A stretch of 64,000 nt of DNA, from positions 207,501 to 271,500 of the forward strand of contig NZ_CP025628.1 of NCBI RefSeq assembly GCF_003072465.1. Reading direction: 5' to 3'. Under the pieces are notes generated by a model. That model had not been told where the DNA came from. It searched no databases and worked only from the letters and a program-made list of their open reading frames with translations. The translations under genes were made by a program, and so were the position numbers. The first letter of the stretch is position 1; the number at the start of each line of letters is the position of its first letter. This document shows, piece by piece, positions 9,761 through 20,022 of this stretch. Source of the DNA: Candidatus Kinetoplastibacterium sorsogonicusi. GTDB lineage: Bacteria; Pseudomonadota; Gammaproteobacteria; Burkholderiales; Burkholderiaceae_B.

Positions 9761-11029
9761 ATGTCATATTATCGTTTATTAATGATATTAATATCTACAA
9801 TTTTTTGCTCAATTTTATTGAAATTTAATCCAGGTAATATATGGATAATATTAGATCCATGGTATATTCATTTTTCCTTGTTTTCATTTTTATTTTCTAT
9901 AATTCTATTTTTCTATATATCAAATATTTTAATTAAAATATTTTTTGATTTATTTAAGATTCCTAGAAAAATTTCTAATTTGAGAAAAAAATACATATTT
10001 CAAAATAGTATAAATTTATTAGAAAAATCAATCATATTATTAATAATTGATAAAGATTTGGAAGCTAAAACTTTTTTAGAAAAATTATATAATTTAAATA
10101 ATTATCAATATTTTAAATATATTGCTTTGATATTATTGATCAAATTAAATTTGAAAATAAATAACTTACAAGATGTTAATAATAGATTAAAAGACTTTCA
10201 AAATTTTACATATCAAAAATACTATAAAACAATAAACAATATTTTTTTAACACATATACTACTTAAAGAAAAAAAATTTGATGAATGTTTATTGATATTA
10301 AATTTTCTAATGAAAAAAAAAGAATTTAAATCTTTTGCAATGATGACAATGTTAAATATTAATTTACATTTGAAAAATTATAAAGAAGCATTTATTTTAA
10401 ATAAAAAACAATTGCATATGAAAATTATTAATAAAGATACTTATATTATTAATAATAAATTATTAATTCCTAAATTAATTTATGATAGTCAATCTTATGA
10501 AGAATTTATCAAAATATGGGATAGTTTACAAAAATATGAAAAAATATTACCAGAAATAGTATTAGCAGGTTCTTGTACTTACAAAAATTTTGGATATTAT
10601 GATTCTTCTTCAAGATTAATAGAAGATTATTTATTTCATGAAAATACAAAAATATTAGATACAAAAATATTAGATCAATATACTAATGATAGTATTAAAA
10701 GAATTCCTAAAAAATTAGCAATATTAGAATCATTATTATCAAAAAAACCAAATAATTTTATTTTATTTTATTATATTGGTTATTTATGTTTTTTAAATCA
10801 ATTATGGGGGCAAACTGAATATTTTCTTATTAAAAGTATATCAAGCAATATTAATAAAACTAAAAAAATAAATTCTATTATATTACTTTGTAACTTATAT
10901 AAAATACTTGATCGCAAAAATGATTTTGAAAAATACTGGAAGCTATTATTTAGTTATACAATCAATTTGCCTTTAGATTTTTCTAATTTAATATTACCAA
11001 TAGATGATATTAAAAATAATCCGTTATAA
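9761..11029 (+). CDS. hemY: HemY-like membrane protein with tetratricopeptide-type repeats
   Basis: The 422-aa protein has two N-terminal membrane segments (about residues 5-22 and 38-60), a short basic stretch, then a long helical repeat region. That is the layout of the HemY_N family (TPR). Sequence similarity is weak, and assignment rests on topology and on being next to ppa, as hemCDXY-ppa is in Bordetella-type genomes. The protein is very rich in Lys, Asn, Ile and Leu, a sign of AT-driven drift. HemY here is not protoporphyrinogen oxidase; its molecular role is unsettled. An alternative is a generic TPR membrane protein. Confidence 0.62.
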   Translation: MSYYRLLMILISTIFCSILLKFNPGNIWIILDPWYIHFSLFSFLFSIILFFYISNILIKIFFDLFKIPRKISNLRKKYIFQNSINLLEKSIILLIIDKDLEAKTFLEKLYNLNNYQYFKYIALILLIKLNLKINNLQDVNNRLKDFQNFTYQKYYKTINNIFLTHILLKEKKFDECLLILNFLMKKKEFKSFAMMTMLNINLHLKNYKEAFILNKKQLHMKIINKDTYIINNKLLIPKLIYDSQSYEEFIKIWDSLQKYEKILPEIVLAGSCTYKNFGYYDSSSRLIEDYLFHENTKILDTKILDQYTNDSIKRIPKKLAILESLLSKKPNNFILFYYIGYLCFLNQLWGQTEYFLIKSISSNINKTKKINSIILLCNLYKILDRKNDFEKYWKLLFSYTINLPLDFSNLILPIDDIKNNPL

Positions 11030-11065
11030 TATTAATTATTTGATTAAATTTTTATAAGGTGATAT

Positions 11066-11608
11066 ATGAGTTTAAAGTATATTGATTCTGGCATTAAATT
11101 GCCAGATAGTTTTAATGTAATTATAGAAATTTCAATGAATTCTGATCCTGTGAAATATGAAGTTGATAAAGATTCAGGTGTAGTGTTTGTTGATCGTTTT
11201 ATGTTAACTTCTATGCGTTATCCCTGTAACTATGGATATATACCTGAAACATTATCTGATGATGGTGATCCATCAGATGTATTAGTAATTACTCCTTATC
11301 CAATACAAACTGGTACTGCAATTAAATGTCGTGCTATAGGTTTATTAGATATGGAAGATGAATCAGGTCAGGATAAAAAAATTTTAGCATTACCTATTGG
11401 TAAAATTTATCCTCCATATAACAAAATAATTAGTTATTTAGATTTATCTAAATATGAGCTGGAAAAAATTCAAAATTTTTTTGAACACTATAAAGATTTA
11501 GAAAAGGGTAAGTGGGTAAAAGTAAATAAATGGGAAAATATTGATATAGCTCATAAAGAAATTCTTGATAGCCATAAAAAATATATTGAAAATTCTAATA
11601 AAAGTTAA
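11066..11608 (+). CDS. ppa: Inorganic pyrophosphatase
   Basis: A 180-aa family I soluble pyrophosphatase that hydrolyses PPi made by biosynthetic reactions. The metal-binding signature DDGDPSDVLV is at 65-74, preceded by YGYIPETL. AAGG lies upstream of the ATG with normal spacing. Length matches bacterial enzymes. It sits between the hemY-like gene and dusA on the same strand. Confidence 0.96.
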   Translation: MSLKYIDSGIKLPDSFNVIIEISMNSDPVKYEVDKDSGVVFVDRFMLTSMRYPCNYGYIPETLSDDGDPSDVLVITPYPIQTGTAIKCRAIGLLDMEDESGQDKKILALPIGKIYPPYNKIISYLDLSKYELEKIQNFFEHYKDLEKGKWVKVNKWENIDIAHKEILDSHKKYIENSNKS

Positions 11609-11627
11609 TATTTTTAACAAAATTGTA

Positions 11628-12614
11628 ATGAATAATAAAAACAAATGGCAACTATGTGTAGCTCCTATGTTGGGTATTACTGATGTTCATTATAGGTTTT
11701 TTTTAAGGTTATTATCTAAAAATACTCGTTTATATACTGAAATGTTGCATGTAAATGCTGTTTTAAATACAAATAAGATTATTAAAGATTTCGATTTTTG
11801 TCCATCACAACATCCTGTTGCTTTGCAATTGGGAGGTAATAATGCATCTATGATGTATAAAGCAGCTAAAATAATAGAAAAAATTGGTTTTGATGAAATC
11901 AATTTAAATTGTGGTTGTCCTTCGTATAAAGTGCAACATGGTTTATTTGGTGCTATTTTAATGAAGCATACATCTGTTATAACTGATTGCATAAAATCAA
12001 TGATGGATGCTGTTAACTATATACCAATCACTATTAAACATCGTATTGGGCTGGATCATAATTACTCATATGATTATTTGTGTGATTTTGTAGGTAAAAT
12101 TTATGATACTGGATGTAGAATATTTATAGTACATGCTAGAAATGCAATATTAGATAAGATGTCTCCTAAAGAAAATAGAAAGATTCCACCATTAAATTAT
12201 TGTTTTGTATATAAATTAAAAAGAGATTTTCCTAATGCTACTATTGTTTTAAATGGTGGGCTAAACAATGTAGAGCAATCTATATTAGAATTATCTAAAT
12301 TAGATGGAATTATGCTTGGAAGAGCAGTTGTAAATAATCCACGTATTATTTCAAATATTGCTAAATATATTTGGGAAGAAGACAAACTAAAGAGCGATAT
12401 TGAAGTTATTCAAATAATGACAGAATATATGAAAAGAGAATATTATAAAACATATAATATAAAACCAATAGCTAAAGTTCTTTCTAAATTTATAAGTGGT
12501 ATTCCAGGTAGTAAAATTTGGAGAAAAAATCTTACAAATTGTTCATCTCATGACTATATGGTAGCATTAGATAGTTGGAATGAATTATTTGAAATTAACA
12601 AATTTATTCATTAG
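11628..12614 (+). CDS. dusA: tRNA-dihydrouridine synthase A
   Basis: The 328-aa FMN enzyme reduces uridine in the tRNA D-loop (positions 20/20a for DusA). APMLGITD (12-19), LQLGGNN (67-72) and the catalytic-cysteine motif NCGCPS (94-99, Cys97) are present, as is the phosphate-binding NGG and GRA pair. The ATG at 11628 is chosen because it begins 19 nt after the ppa stop and gives the usual N-terminus. An in-frame extension back to 11565 would overlap ppa and adds only low-complexity sequence. Confidence 0.93.
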   Translation: MNNKNKWQLCVAPMLGITDVHYRFFLRLLSKNTRLYTEMLHVNAVLNTNKIIKDFDFCPSQHPVALQLGGNNASMMYKAAKIIEKIGFDEINLNCGCPSYKVQHGLFGAILMKHTSVITDCIKSMMDAVNYIPITIKHRIGLDHNYSYDYLCDFVGKIYDTGCRIFIVHARNAILDKMSPKENRKIPPLNYCFVYKLKRDFPNATIVLNGGLNNVEQSILELSKLDGIMLGRAVVNNPRIISNIAKYIWEEDKLKSDIEVIQIMTEYMKREYYKTYNIKPIAKVLSKFISGIPGSKIWRKNLTNCSSHDYMVALDSWNELFEINKFIH

Positions 12615-12627
12615 TGTTGTTTTTTTG

Positions 12628-12667
12628 TACAAGTTAATATACATATTAACTTGTATGTATTTTTATA
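12628..12667 (+). terminator. Terminator after dusA
   Basis: Arm TACAAGTTAATAT (12628-12640) pairs with 12643-12655, a 13-bp stem that in practice opens one pair to form a 4-nt loop. TGTATTTTTAT follows. It lies 13 nt after the dusA stop and before aroC. The T run is interrupted, so efficiency is uncertain. Confidence 0.6.
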
Positions 12668-12731
12668 CAAAAATTTTTAGTATAGTATTTTATCATTTTC
12701 ATTTTAAAAATTAACTTATATCATATCTTTT

Positions 12732-13790
12732 ATGTCAGGTAACTCATTAGGTAATTTATTCCGTATTACAAATTTTGGTGAATCTCATGGTCCAGCTATA
12801 GGATGTATAGTAGATGGTTGTCCGCCAGGGCTACAATTGGATATTGATGATATACAAAAAGAATTAGATCGCAGGAGACCAGGTACTTCACGCCATGTTA
12901 CTCAAAGGCAAGAACTTGATAAAGTTGAGATATTATCAGGTATTTATAATGGAGTAACAACTGGATCCCCAATAGCTATGGTGATTAAAAATATTGATCA
13001 TAAAAGTAATGATTATTCTAATATTGCTAACTCATTTAGGCCTGGTCATGCTGATTTTACATATTATAAAAAATATGGAATTAGGGACCCAAGAGGTGGT
13101 GGCAGATCATCTGCTAGAATGACAGCTCCTACTGTTGCTGCAGGTGCTATTGCAAAAAAATGGTTATTAGAAAATAATAATGTTATTATCCGTGGATATA
13201 TGAGTCAACTTGGTAAAATTCATATACCTTTTATATCTTGGGATCATGTTAATAAAAATTTATTTTATGCACCAAATATTGAAATAATATCAAAACTTGA
13301 AGAATATATGGATCAACTTAGAAAAAAAGGTGATTCTATTGGTGCTCGTATTGAAATAATAGCAGAAAATATACCTGTTGGTTTAGGACAACCAATATAT
13401 AATCGTTTAGATGCAGATATTGCATATATTATGATGGGATTAAATGCAGTAAAAGGTGTATCTATAGGCTCTGGTTTTAATTGTGTAGAACAATTAGGCT
13501 CAGAACACGGTGATGAAATTTATCCTGAAGGATTTAAAACCAATCATTCAGGAGGTATATTAGGAGGTATTTCTACTGGACAACCTATAAATGTTTCTTT
13601 AGCTATTAAACCAACTTCTAGTATAAGAATACCTAGACATTCAATAGATATAAATAATAATCCAGTTATAGTACAGACTTTTGGTAGACATGATCCTTGT
13701 GTTGGAATAAGAGCCATACCAATAGCAGAAGCTATGTTAGCTATTATTCTTATGGATCATTTTTTATTAAATAGAGGTCAATGTGGATAA
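12732..13790 (+). CDS. aroC: Chorismate synthase
   Basis: 352-aa FMN-dependent enzyme that makes chorismate, the last shikimate-pathway step. It opens [20 protein letters not shown] with the GESHG signature, and has [17 protein letters not shown] and the C-terminal GRHDPC signature. Complete in length and motifs. There is no clear Shine-Dalgarno sequence. Chorismate feeds the aromatic routes represented in this window by trpF and tyrB. Confidence 0.96.
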   Translation: MSGNSLGNLFRITNFGESHGPAIGCIVDGCPPGLQLDIDDIQKELDRRRPGTSRHVTQRQELDKVEILSGIYNGVTTGSPIAMVIKNIDHKSNDYSNIANSFRPGHADFTYYKKYGIRDPRGGGRSSARMTAPTVAAGAIAKKWLLENNNVIIRGYMSQLGKIHIPFISWDHVNKNLFYAPNIEIISKLEEYMDQLRKKGDSIGARIEIIAENIPVGLGQPIYNRLDADIAYIMMGLNAVKGVSIGSGFNCVEQLGSEHGDEIYPEGFKTNHSGGILGGISTGQPINVSLAIKPTSSIRIPRHSIDINNNPVIVQTFGRHDPCVGIRAIPIAEAMLAIILMDHFLLNRGQCG

Positions 13791-13871
13791 TTAAAATTAA
13801 TTTTATTAAAAAATATCAAATTAGATTTATTTATCTATTTATTCTTATTTCGTTTTTATAAAGAGATTTTT

Positions 13872-15275
13872 ATGAACCAAACTTTATATGATAAATTGTG
13901 GGATTCTCATGTAATTTATCAAGAATCAGATGGTACATCTGTATTATATATAGATCGTCAATTGTTACATGAAGTAACTAGTCCTCAAGCCTTTGAAGGA
14001 TTATCTATTGCTAATAGAAAACCTTGGCGTATTGAATCTAATATAGCAGTAGCTGATCATAATGTTCCTACTATTAATAGGATTAATGGTATATCAGATC
14101 CTATATCCAAATTACAAGTACAAACTCTAGAAAATAATTGTAAAAAATATAATATAAAAGAGTTTAGTATGAATGATATTAGGCAAGGTATTGTTCATGT
14201 AATAGGTCCAGAACAAGGCATTTTACTACCTGGAATGACAGTTGTTTGTGGTGATTCTCATACTAGTACACATGGAGCTTTTGGTGCATTAGCTTTGGGT
14301 ATTGGTACATCAGATGTAGAACATGTATTAGCTACTCAAACTCTTCTTATGAAAAAAAGTAAGAACATGTTAATTAATGTTAATGGAGCACTTCCAATAG
14401 GGTGTACTGCTAAAGATATTATATTATATATTATTGGAATAATTGGTACAGCTGGTGGTACAGGTTATGCAATAGAGTTTTCTGGTTCGGCTATTATGGA
14501 TTTATCATTAGAAGGTCGTATGACTGTTTGCAATATGGCTATAGAAGCAGGTGCTAGATCAGGTATAGTAGCTGTAGATGATAAAACTATAGAGTATTTT
14601 AAAGACTTACCATTTGCTCCTAAAGATAAAAATTGGGATTTAGCAGTAGAATCTTGGAAAAATCTTCATAGTGATAAAGATGCTATTTTTGACTCTATTA
14701 TTAATATAAATGCAGCAGATATTACTCCTCAAGTAACATGGGGTACATCACCAGAAATGGTATTATCTATAGATTCAAAAGTTCCAGATCCAATGCATGA
14801 GAAAGATCCTGTTAAACAAAAAAGTATTGAAAGAGCTATAGAATATATGGGATTAAAACCTAATATACCTTTAACCGATATATATATAGATCGGGTATTT
14901 ATTGGATCTTGTACTAATTCTCGTATAGAAGATTTAAGATTAGCAGCAAAAACAATAAAAGGTAAAAAAATTGCAAATAATGTCAAACAAGCAATGGTAG
15001 TTCCTGGATCAGGAATAGTCAAAAAACAAGCAGAACAGGAAGGTTTAGACAAAATTTTTATGGATGCTGGCTTTGAATGGAGAGATCCAGGTTGTTCTAT
15101 GTGCCTTGCAATGAATGCAGATAGGTTAAATCCAGAAGAAAGATGTGCTTCTACATCTAATAGAAATTTTGAAGGACGTCAAGGACAAAAAGGTAGAACT
15201 CATTTATTAAGCCCTTCTATGGCTGCAGCAGCTGCTATAGCTGGACATTTTGTAGATATTCGTAAATTTAATTAA
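13872..15275 (+). CDS. leuC: 3-isopropylmalate dehydratase, large subunit
   Basis: The 467-aa aconitase-family subunit (E. coli LeuC is 466 aa) carries the 4Fe-4S cysteine in GSCTNSR and the CSMC pair in the [11 protein letters not shown] segment, plus [12 protein letters not shown]. It isomerises isopropylmalate in leucine synthesis together with LeuD. It is the first gene of leuC-leuD-leuB, with 26 nt to leuD. leuA is not in this cluster. Confidence 0.97.
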   Translation: MNQTLYDKLWDSHVIYQESDGTSVLYIDRQLLHEVTSPQAFEGLSIANRKPWRIESNIAVADHNVPTINRINGISDPISKLQVQTLENNCKKYNIKEFSMNDIRQGIVHVIGPEQGILLPGMTVVCGDSHTSTHGAFGALALGIGTSDVEHVLATQTLLMKKSKNMLINVNGALPIGCTAKDIILYIIGIIGTAGGTGYAIEFSGSAIMDLSLEGRMTVCNMAIEAGARSGIVAVDDKTIEYFKDLPFAPKDKNWDLAVESWKNLHSDKDAIFDSIININAADITPQVTWGTSPEMVLSIDSKVPDPMHEKDPVKQKSIERAIEYMGLKPNIPLTDIYIDRVFIGSCTNSRIEDLRLAAKTIKGKKIANNVKQAMVVPGSGIVKKQAEQEGLDKIFMDAGFEWRDPGCSMCLAMNADRLNPEERCASTSNRNFEGRQGQKGRTHLLSPSMAAAAAIAGHFVDIRKFN

Positions 15276-15301
15276 CTAAAAATAAAAAGGTTTCATGTAA
15301 T

Positions 15302-15943
15302 ATGCAAGCTTTTAAAAATCATTATGGTATAGTTGCACCTTTAGACAGAGAAAATATAGATACAGATTTAATTATTCCAAAGCAATTTTTAAAATCTATA
15401 AAAAAAACAGGTTTTGGTCCCAATTTATTTGATGAATTAAGATATATGGATCATGGTGAACCAGGAATGGATAATAGCTCTAGACCTATTAATCCAGATT
15501 TTATTTTAAATAAAATTCCATATAATAATGCATCTATTTTATTAACTCGTAAAAATTTTGGATGTGGATCTAGTAGAGAGCATGCTCCTTGGGCTTTAAT
15601 ACAATATGGATTTAAAGTAATTATAGCGCCTTCTTTTGCAGATATCTTTTTTAATAATAGTTTTAAAAATGGTCTATTACCTATTATTTTGCCAGATGAT
15701 GAAATTGATTATCTTTTTAAAGAAGCATTATCTGATATATTAAAATTAAGTATTGATTTAGAAAAACAAATTATTATTTTACCTTCTGGTAAAGAAATAT
15801 TTTTTAATATAGATGATTTTAGAAAATATTGCTTATTAAATGGTTTAGATGATATAGCATTAACATTACGTTATGCTGAAAAAATCAAATCATTTGAAGA
15901 AAATTATTTTAAAAAAAATATATGGTTGAAAAATGTATTTTAA
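15302..15943 (+). CDS. leuD: 3-isopropylmalate dehydratase, small subunit
   Basis: The 213-aa swivel-domain subunit has [15 protein letters not shown] near residue 85 and the [12 protein letters not shown] opening. The start at 15302 gives the conserved MQAFKNH N-terminus. Between the AAAGG at 15287-15290 and this ATG there is a start-stop pair (ATG TAA at 15295-15300), which may modulate initiation. The C-terminus is about 10 residues longer than usual. Confidence 0.95.
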   Translation: MQAFKNHYGIVAPLDRENIDTDLIIPKQFLKSIKKTGFGPNLFDELRYMDHGEPGMDNSSRPINPDFILNKIPYNNASILLTRKNFGCGSSREHAPWALIQYGFKVIIAPSFADIFFNNSFKNGLLPIILPDDEIDYLFKEALSDILKLSIDLEKQIIILPSGKEIFFNIDDFRKYCLLNGLDDIALTLRYAEKIKSFEENYFKKNIWLKNVF

Positions 15944-15986
15944 TATAAGTTAAAAATTATATTTTTTAAATTTTTTGGAATTTTAA

Positions 15987-17069
15987 ATGAGTAAAAATAT
16001 TGCTGTATTAGCTGGTGATGGTATAGGACCAGAAATTATCGAACAAGCTATTCGTGTTATTAAATTTATAGATCCTACATTAATACTAAATGAAGCACCT
16101 ATTGGTGGAGCAGCATTTGATTTATTAGGACATCCGTTACCAGAATCTACATTGGAATTAGCCAAAAAAAGTGATGCAGTTTTATTTGGTGCTGTTGGTG
16201 ATTGGAAATATGATAATTTACCAAGACATTTACGCCCAGAACAAGCAATTTTAGGATTAAGGAAATCTTTAAAATTATTTGCTAATTTAAGGCCTGCTGT
16301 TTTATATCCTGGATTATTAAATGCATCGACATTGAAAAAAGAAATTGTTTCTGGATTAAATTTATTAATAGTTAGAGAATTAACAGGTGATGTATACTTT
16401 GGTATGCCTCGTGGAGTTAGAAAAGTAATAGATGGTGAATTTATAGATGATTTAGAAGGTTTCGATACCATGAGATATGCAGAATCAGAAGTACGTCGCA
16501 TAGCAAAAATAGCATTTGAAATTTCACGTTCTAGAAACAAAAAGTTATGTAGTATTGATAAAGCTAATGTTTTAGAAACATCGCAATTTTGGAGAAACAT
16601 CATAATAGATGTTTCTAAAAATTATCCTGATGTTGAATTATCACATATGTATATAGATAATGCTGCGATGCAATTAGTAAAAAATCCTTTACAATTTGAT
16701 GTAATTGTAACTGGTAATTTATTTGGAGATATATTATCAGATGAAGCCTCTATGCTAACTGGTTCTATTGGTATGTTACCATCAGCATCATTAAATGCAA
16801 ATAAACAAGGATTATATGAACCAAGTCATGGATCAGCTCCTGATATTGCTGGAAAAAATATAGCTAATCCATTAGCAACAATATTATCAGCAGCTATGTT
16901 ATTGCGTTATTCTTTAAATAGAGAAAAAGATGCATTAAAAATAGAAAATGCAGTACAACAAGTTCTTAATGATGGATTAAGAACTTCTGATATTTATGAA
17001 GAAGGATATTATAAAGTTGGTACAAAAGAAATGGGTGATGCCATTTTAAAAAAATTATCTAATAAATAA
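15987..17069 (+). CDS. leuB: 3-isopropylmalate dehydrogenase
   Basis: The 360-aa NAD-dependent decarboxylating dehydrogenase has LAGDGIGPE near the N-terminus, [10 protein letters not shown], the substrate site [10 protein letters not shown], and [14 protein letters not shown], which contributes to cofactor binding. It is third in leuCDB and completes the isopropylmalate part of leucine synthesis. The final transamination could be done by another aminotransferase or by the host. Confidence 0.97.
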   Translation: MSKNIAVLAGDGIGPEIIEQAIRVIKFIDPTLILNEAPIGGAAFDLLGHPLPESTLELAKKSDAVLFGAVGDWKYDNLPRHLRPEQAILGLRKSLKLFANLRPAVLYPGLLNASTLKKEIVSGLNLLIVRELTGDVYFGMPRGVRKVIDGEFIDDLEGFDTMRYAESEVRRIAKIAFEISRSRNKKLCSIDKANVLETSQFWRNIIIDVSKNYPDVELSHMYIDNAAMQLVKNPLQFDVIVTGNLFGDILSDEASMLTGSIGMLPSASLNANKQGLYEPSHGSAPDIAGKNIANPLATILSAAMLLRYSLNREKDALKIENAVQQVLNDGLRTSDIYEEGYYKVGTKEMGDAILKKLSNK

Positions 17070-17126
17070 TTAATTATATTTATCAATTTTTATAACAATA
17101 ATAATTATCAAATAAGGATGATTAAA

Positions 17127-18251
17127 ATGAATCAATCAGTAGGATTTATTGGTTGGCGTGGTATGGTCGGATCTGTACTTTTACAACGTATGAGAGAAGA
17201 GGGTGATTTTTTCTCTATAAATCCAGTATTATTTTCAAGTAATAATTCTGGTATTTGTAAGCCATCATGGCTAGAAGGTACAGAAAAAATTAAAAATTCC
17301 TATGATATAGAGTCACTTAAAAAATTACCTATTCTTGTCAGTACTCAGGGAGGTGATTATACATCTGAAATATTTCCAAAATTAAGATCATCTGGTTGGA
17401 ATGGAATTTGGATAGATGCAGCAAGTACTTTAAGAATGGAAGATAATTCAGTAATAGTATTAGATCCAGTAAATTTAGATGTAATTCAAAATTCTCTTAA
17501 ATCTGGTATACGTAATTTCATAGGTGGTAATTGTACTGTTAGTTGTATGTTAATGGGATTAGCTGGTTTATTTCATCTTGATTTAATAGAATGGGTCTCT
17601 TCTATGACTTATCAAGCTGCATCGGGTGGTGGTGCTCAACATATGAGAGAATTATTAACACAATTCGGAATCATTAATAAATCTATACAAGGTCTTTTAG
17701 ATGATCCTGCATCTGCTATATTAGATATCGATAGAGAAGTTTTATCTACACAAAAAGATATTAGTTTACCTGTAAAACAATTTGGTATTCCGTTAGCAGG
17801 AAATTTGATTCCATGGATTGATAAAGATCTTGAAAATGGTATTTCTAAGGAAGAATGGAAAGCAAGCGTTGAAACTAATAAAATTTTGAATAGAAAAAAT
17901 AAGGGGTTATCATCAGTTATTATTGATGGATTATGTGTACGTATTGGTGCTTTGCGTTGTCATAGTCAAGCTTTAACAATTAAGCTGAAAAAAGATGTTC
18001 CTATTGATGAAGTAGAAGATATTATATCTAAAAGTACAAAATGGTCTAAACTGATTCCTAATAATAAGCAATCTTCCATTACACAATTAACTCCTGTAGC
18101 TGTTACAGGTACATTAAATATACCTGTAGGCCGTATTAGACATTTATCGATGGGTAAACAATATTTGAGTGCTTTTACTGTTGGTGATCAACTATTGTGG
18201 GGTGCTGCTGAGCCTTTACGTCGTATGTTACGTATAGCTTTAGAAAATTAA
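17127..18251 (+). CDS. asd: Aspartate-semialdehyde dehydrogenase
   Basis: 374 aa. It opens [18 protein letters not shown], and the catalytic Cys136 lies in GGNCTVSC. It reduces aspartyl phosphate to the semialdehyde, the branch point to lysine/DAP, threonine and methionine. A second in-frame ATG at 17118 overlaps the AAGGA at 17114-17118, so it cannot use that site; 17127 has 8-nt spacing and is preferred. It follows leuB as in Bordetella. The fimV-like gene that normally separates asd from truA is gone. Confidence 0.95.
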   Translation: MNQSVGFIGWRGMVGSVLLQRMREEGDFFSINPVLFSSNNSGICKPSWLEGTEKIKNSYDIESLKKLPILVSTQGGDYTSEIFPKLRSSGWNGIWIDAASTLRMEDNSVIVLDPVNLDVIQNSLKSGIRNFIGGNCTVSCMLMGLAGLFHLDLIEWVSSMTYQAASGGGAQHMRELLTQFGIINKSIQGLLDDPASAILDIDREVLSTQKDISLPVKQFGIPLAGNLIPWIDKDLENGISKEEWKASVETNKILNRKNKGLSSVIIDGLCVRIGALRCHSQALTIKLKKDVPIDEVEDIISKSTKWSKLIPNNKQSSITQLTPVAVTGTLNIPVGRIRHLSMGKQYLSAFTVGDQLLWGAAEPLRRMLRIALEN

Positions 18252-18274
18252 ATTAATGTATTAACAAAAAAATT

Positions 18275-18305
18275 TCCTAAAAAATATATTAAATATTTTT
18301 TAGGA
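18275..18305 (+). promoter_or_regulatory. Hairpin covering the truA ribosome binding site
   Basis: A 13-bp stem (18275-18287 with 18293-18305) with loop ATTAA ends in TAGGA. That AGGA (18302-18305) is the only good Shine-Dalgarno for the truA ATG at 18315. The 3' arm carries a T6 run, so it could end the asd transcript. It could equally mask the truA start site in the mRNA. Confidence 0.6.
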
Positions 18306-18314
18306 TAATATATT

Positions 18315-19130
18315 ATGAATAGAATAGTAATGGGCATTTCATATGATGGCTCTAAATGGTTAGGATGGCAAACTCAAAAACATAAAAATACTGTTCAAGA
18401 TGTTTTAGAATATGCTATAAGTAAATTTATTTCGTCTTCTTGTGAACATAAAGTTTCTATAATATGTGCTGGTAGAACTGATGCAGGTGTACATGCAATA
18501 ATACAAGTTATTCACTTTGATACTATAATTAATAGAGATATGAAATCATGGATAAGAGGCACTAATGCTTTTTTACCAAGTAGTATATCTGTATTATGGG
18601 CACGTAATTTAAGTTTTGAATTTCATTCAAGATTTAGTGCTATTGCTAGAAACTACACATATATTTTATATAGAGGTAAGATTAGACCTAGTATTCTATA
18701 TAAAAAAGTAGGTTGGACATTTAAAGATATAAATATCAATAAACTTCATAATTTATCTAAAAATATACTAGGAACTCATAATTTTAATAATTTTAGATCA
18801 TCAGGATGCCAATCTAAAAATCCTATAAAAACTATATATGATTTCAATATATATGAATATGGTTCTTTTATAATTTTTAATATTAAAGGTAATGCTTTTT
18901 TATATCATATGGTAAGAAACATTATAGGAGCATTATTACAGGTTGCATCAGATAAAAAAAATGAAGATTGGTTTATTAATTTAATTAATGATCCATACAA
19001 TAAAAAACCTATATGTACATTCTCCCCATATGGTTTATATTTATCATCCATTATATATCCAGATAAATTTAATTTACAAGAATCTAGAATAGAAAATAAT
19101 AACTTATTTTCTATTTTCAAATTTCAATAA
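18315..19130 (+). CDS. truA: tRNA pseudouridine(38-40) synthase TruA
   Basis: The 271-aa pseudouridine synthase has the catalytic Asp56 in CAGRTDAGVHA (51-61), RYTY-like NYTYILYRG, and the C-terminal FLYHMVRNIIGAL. It modifies uridines 38-40 of the anticodon arm. It ends 9 nt before trpF, so both are likely on one mRNA. Its binding site lies in the hairpin at 18275-18305. Confidence 0.95.
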   Translation: MNRIVMGISYDGSKWLGWQTQKHKNTVQDVLEYAISKFISSSCEHKVSIICAGRTDAGVHAIIQVIHFDTIINRDMKSWIRGTNAFLPSSISVLWARNLSFEFHSRFSAIARNYTYILYRGKIRPSILYKKVGWTFKDININKLHNLSKNILGTHNFNNFRSSGCQSKNPIKTIYDFNIYEYGSFIIFNIKGNAFLYHMVRNIIGALLQVASDKKNEDWFINLINDPYNKKPICTFSPYGLYLSSIIYPDKFNLQESRIENNNLFSIFKFQ

Positions 19131-19139
19131 AAATTTAAT

Positions 19140-19805
19140 ATGAAGAGAACTAGAGTTAAAATTTGTGGTTTTACAGAAGAAAATGATATCTATGAAGCAG
19201 TAAAAATTGGTATAGATGCAATTGGTATAGTTTTTTATGAAAAAAGTAAAAGATTTGTAGATATTAATAAAGCAATCAAATTAAGAAAAGAAATTCCTAT
19301 ATTCGTTAATTGTGTGGCTTTATTTGTAAATGCTACTAAAGATTTCATTATGAAAGTACAAGATAAAGTTTGTCCTGATATACTTCAATTTCATGGAGAT
19401 ATAGAATCTCAACAATTTTGTGAAAGTTTTCATCAAAAATTTATTCGTGCTATCAGAATTGGTTCAGATCATCTAAATAGTACAGAACAAATTTATTTAG
19501 AATGTAAAAAATATAATAATGCTTCAGGAATATTATTTGATAGTTATACTAACAATTACGGTGGTAGTGGTAAAATTTTTCAACATGATTTAATTAAAAA
19601 TCTTGATAAGAAAATAAATTGTCCTATAATATTATCTGGTGGTATAAATCATGATAATTTAGAGACAGCCATAAAAAATATCCAACCATGGGCTATTGAT
19701 GTAAGTAGTGGTGTAGAGTCGTCATGTGGAATAAAGTCAAAAAACAAAATGAAAGATTTAATTTCCAAACTATATCATATAGATATTAATAATTCTCGTT
19801 TATAA
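19140..19805 (+). CDS. trpF: Phosphoribosylanthranilate isomerase
   Basis: A 221-aa TIM-barrel enzyme of tryptophan synthesis. KICGFT at the N-terminus contains the catalytic Cys9, and the general-acid aspartate lies in LFDSYT. LSGGINHDN and DVSSGVESSCGIKS form the phosphate-binding end. trpB and trpA, which normally follow in this gene order, are absent: a tRNA gene comes next. Confidence 0.94.
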   Translation: MKRTRVKICGFTEENDIYEAVKIGIDAIGIVFYEKSKRFVDINKAIKLRKEIPIFVNCVALFVNATKDFIMKVQDKVCPDILQFHGDIESQQFCESFHQKFIRAIRIGSDHLNSTEQIYLECKKYNNASGILFDSYTNNYGGSGKIFQHDLIKNLDKKINCPIILSGGINHDNLETAIKNIQPWAIDVSSGVESSCGIKSKNKMKDLISKLYHIDINNSRL

Positions 19806-19871
19806 AGAATATATACATTGAAAATATTTGAATTTCTTATAAATCAAATGTAAAATCTTAAATATCATAAT

Positions 19872-19948
<77 letters not shown>

Positions 19949-20022
19949 ATAAAAAATCAATTTTTAAAACTAAAGGCACACTATTAAGTGTTTTACATTC
20001 ATATTTCTGGGAAATATTATTT

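Noticed and set aside
11565..11627. Longer dusA start overlapping ppa
   Set aside because: The extra 21 residues are low-complexity and overlap ppa; the ATG at 11628 gives the usual N-terminus.
19949..20022. T-box or attenuator before thrS
   Set aside because: Only a 5-bp stem (ACACT/AGTGT) is visible and there is no T-box sequence; T-boxes are not expected in proteobacteria.
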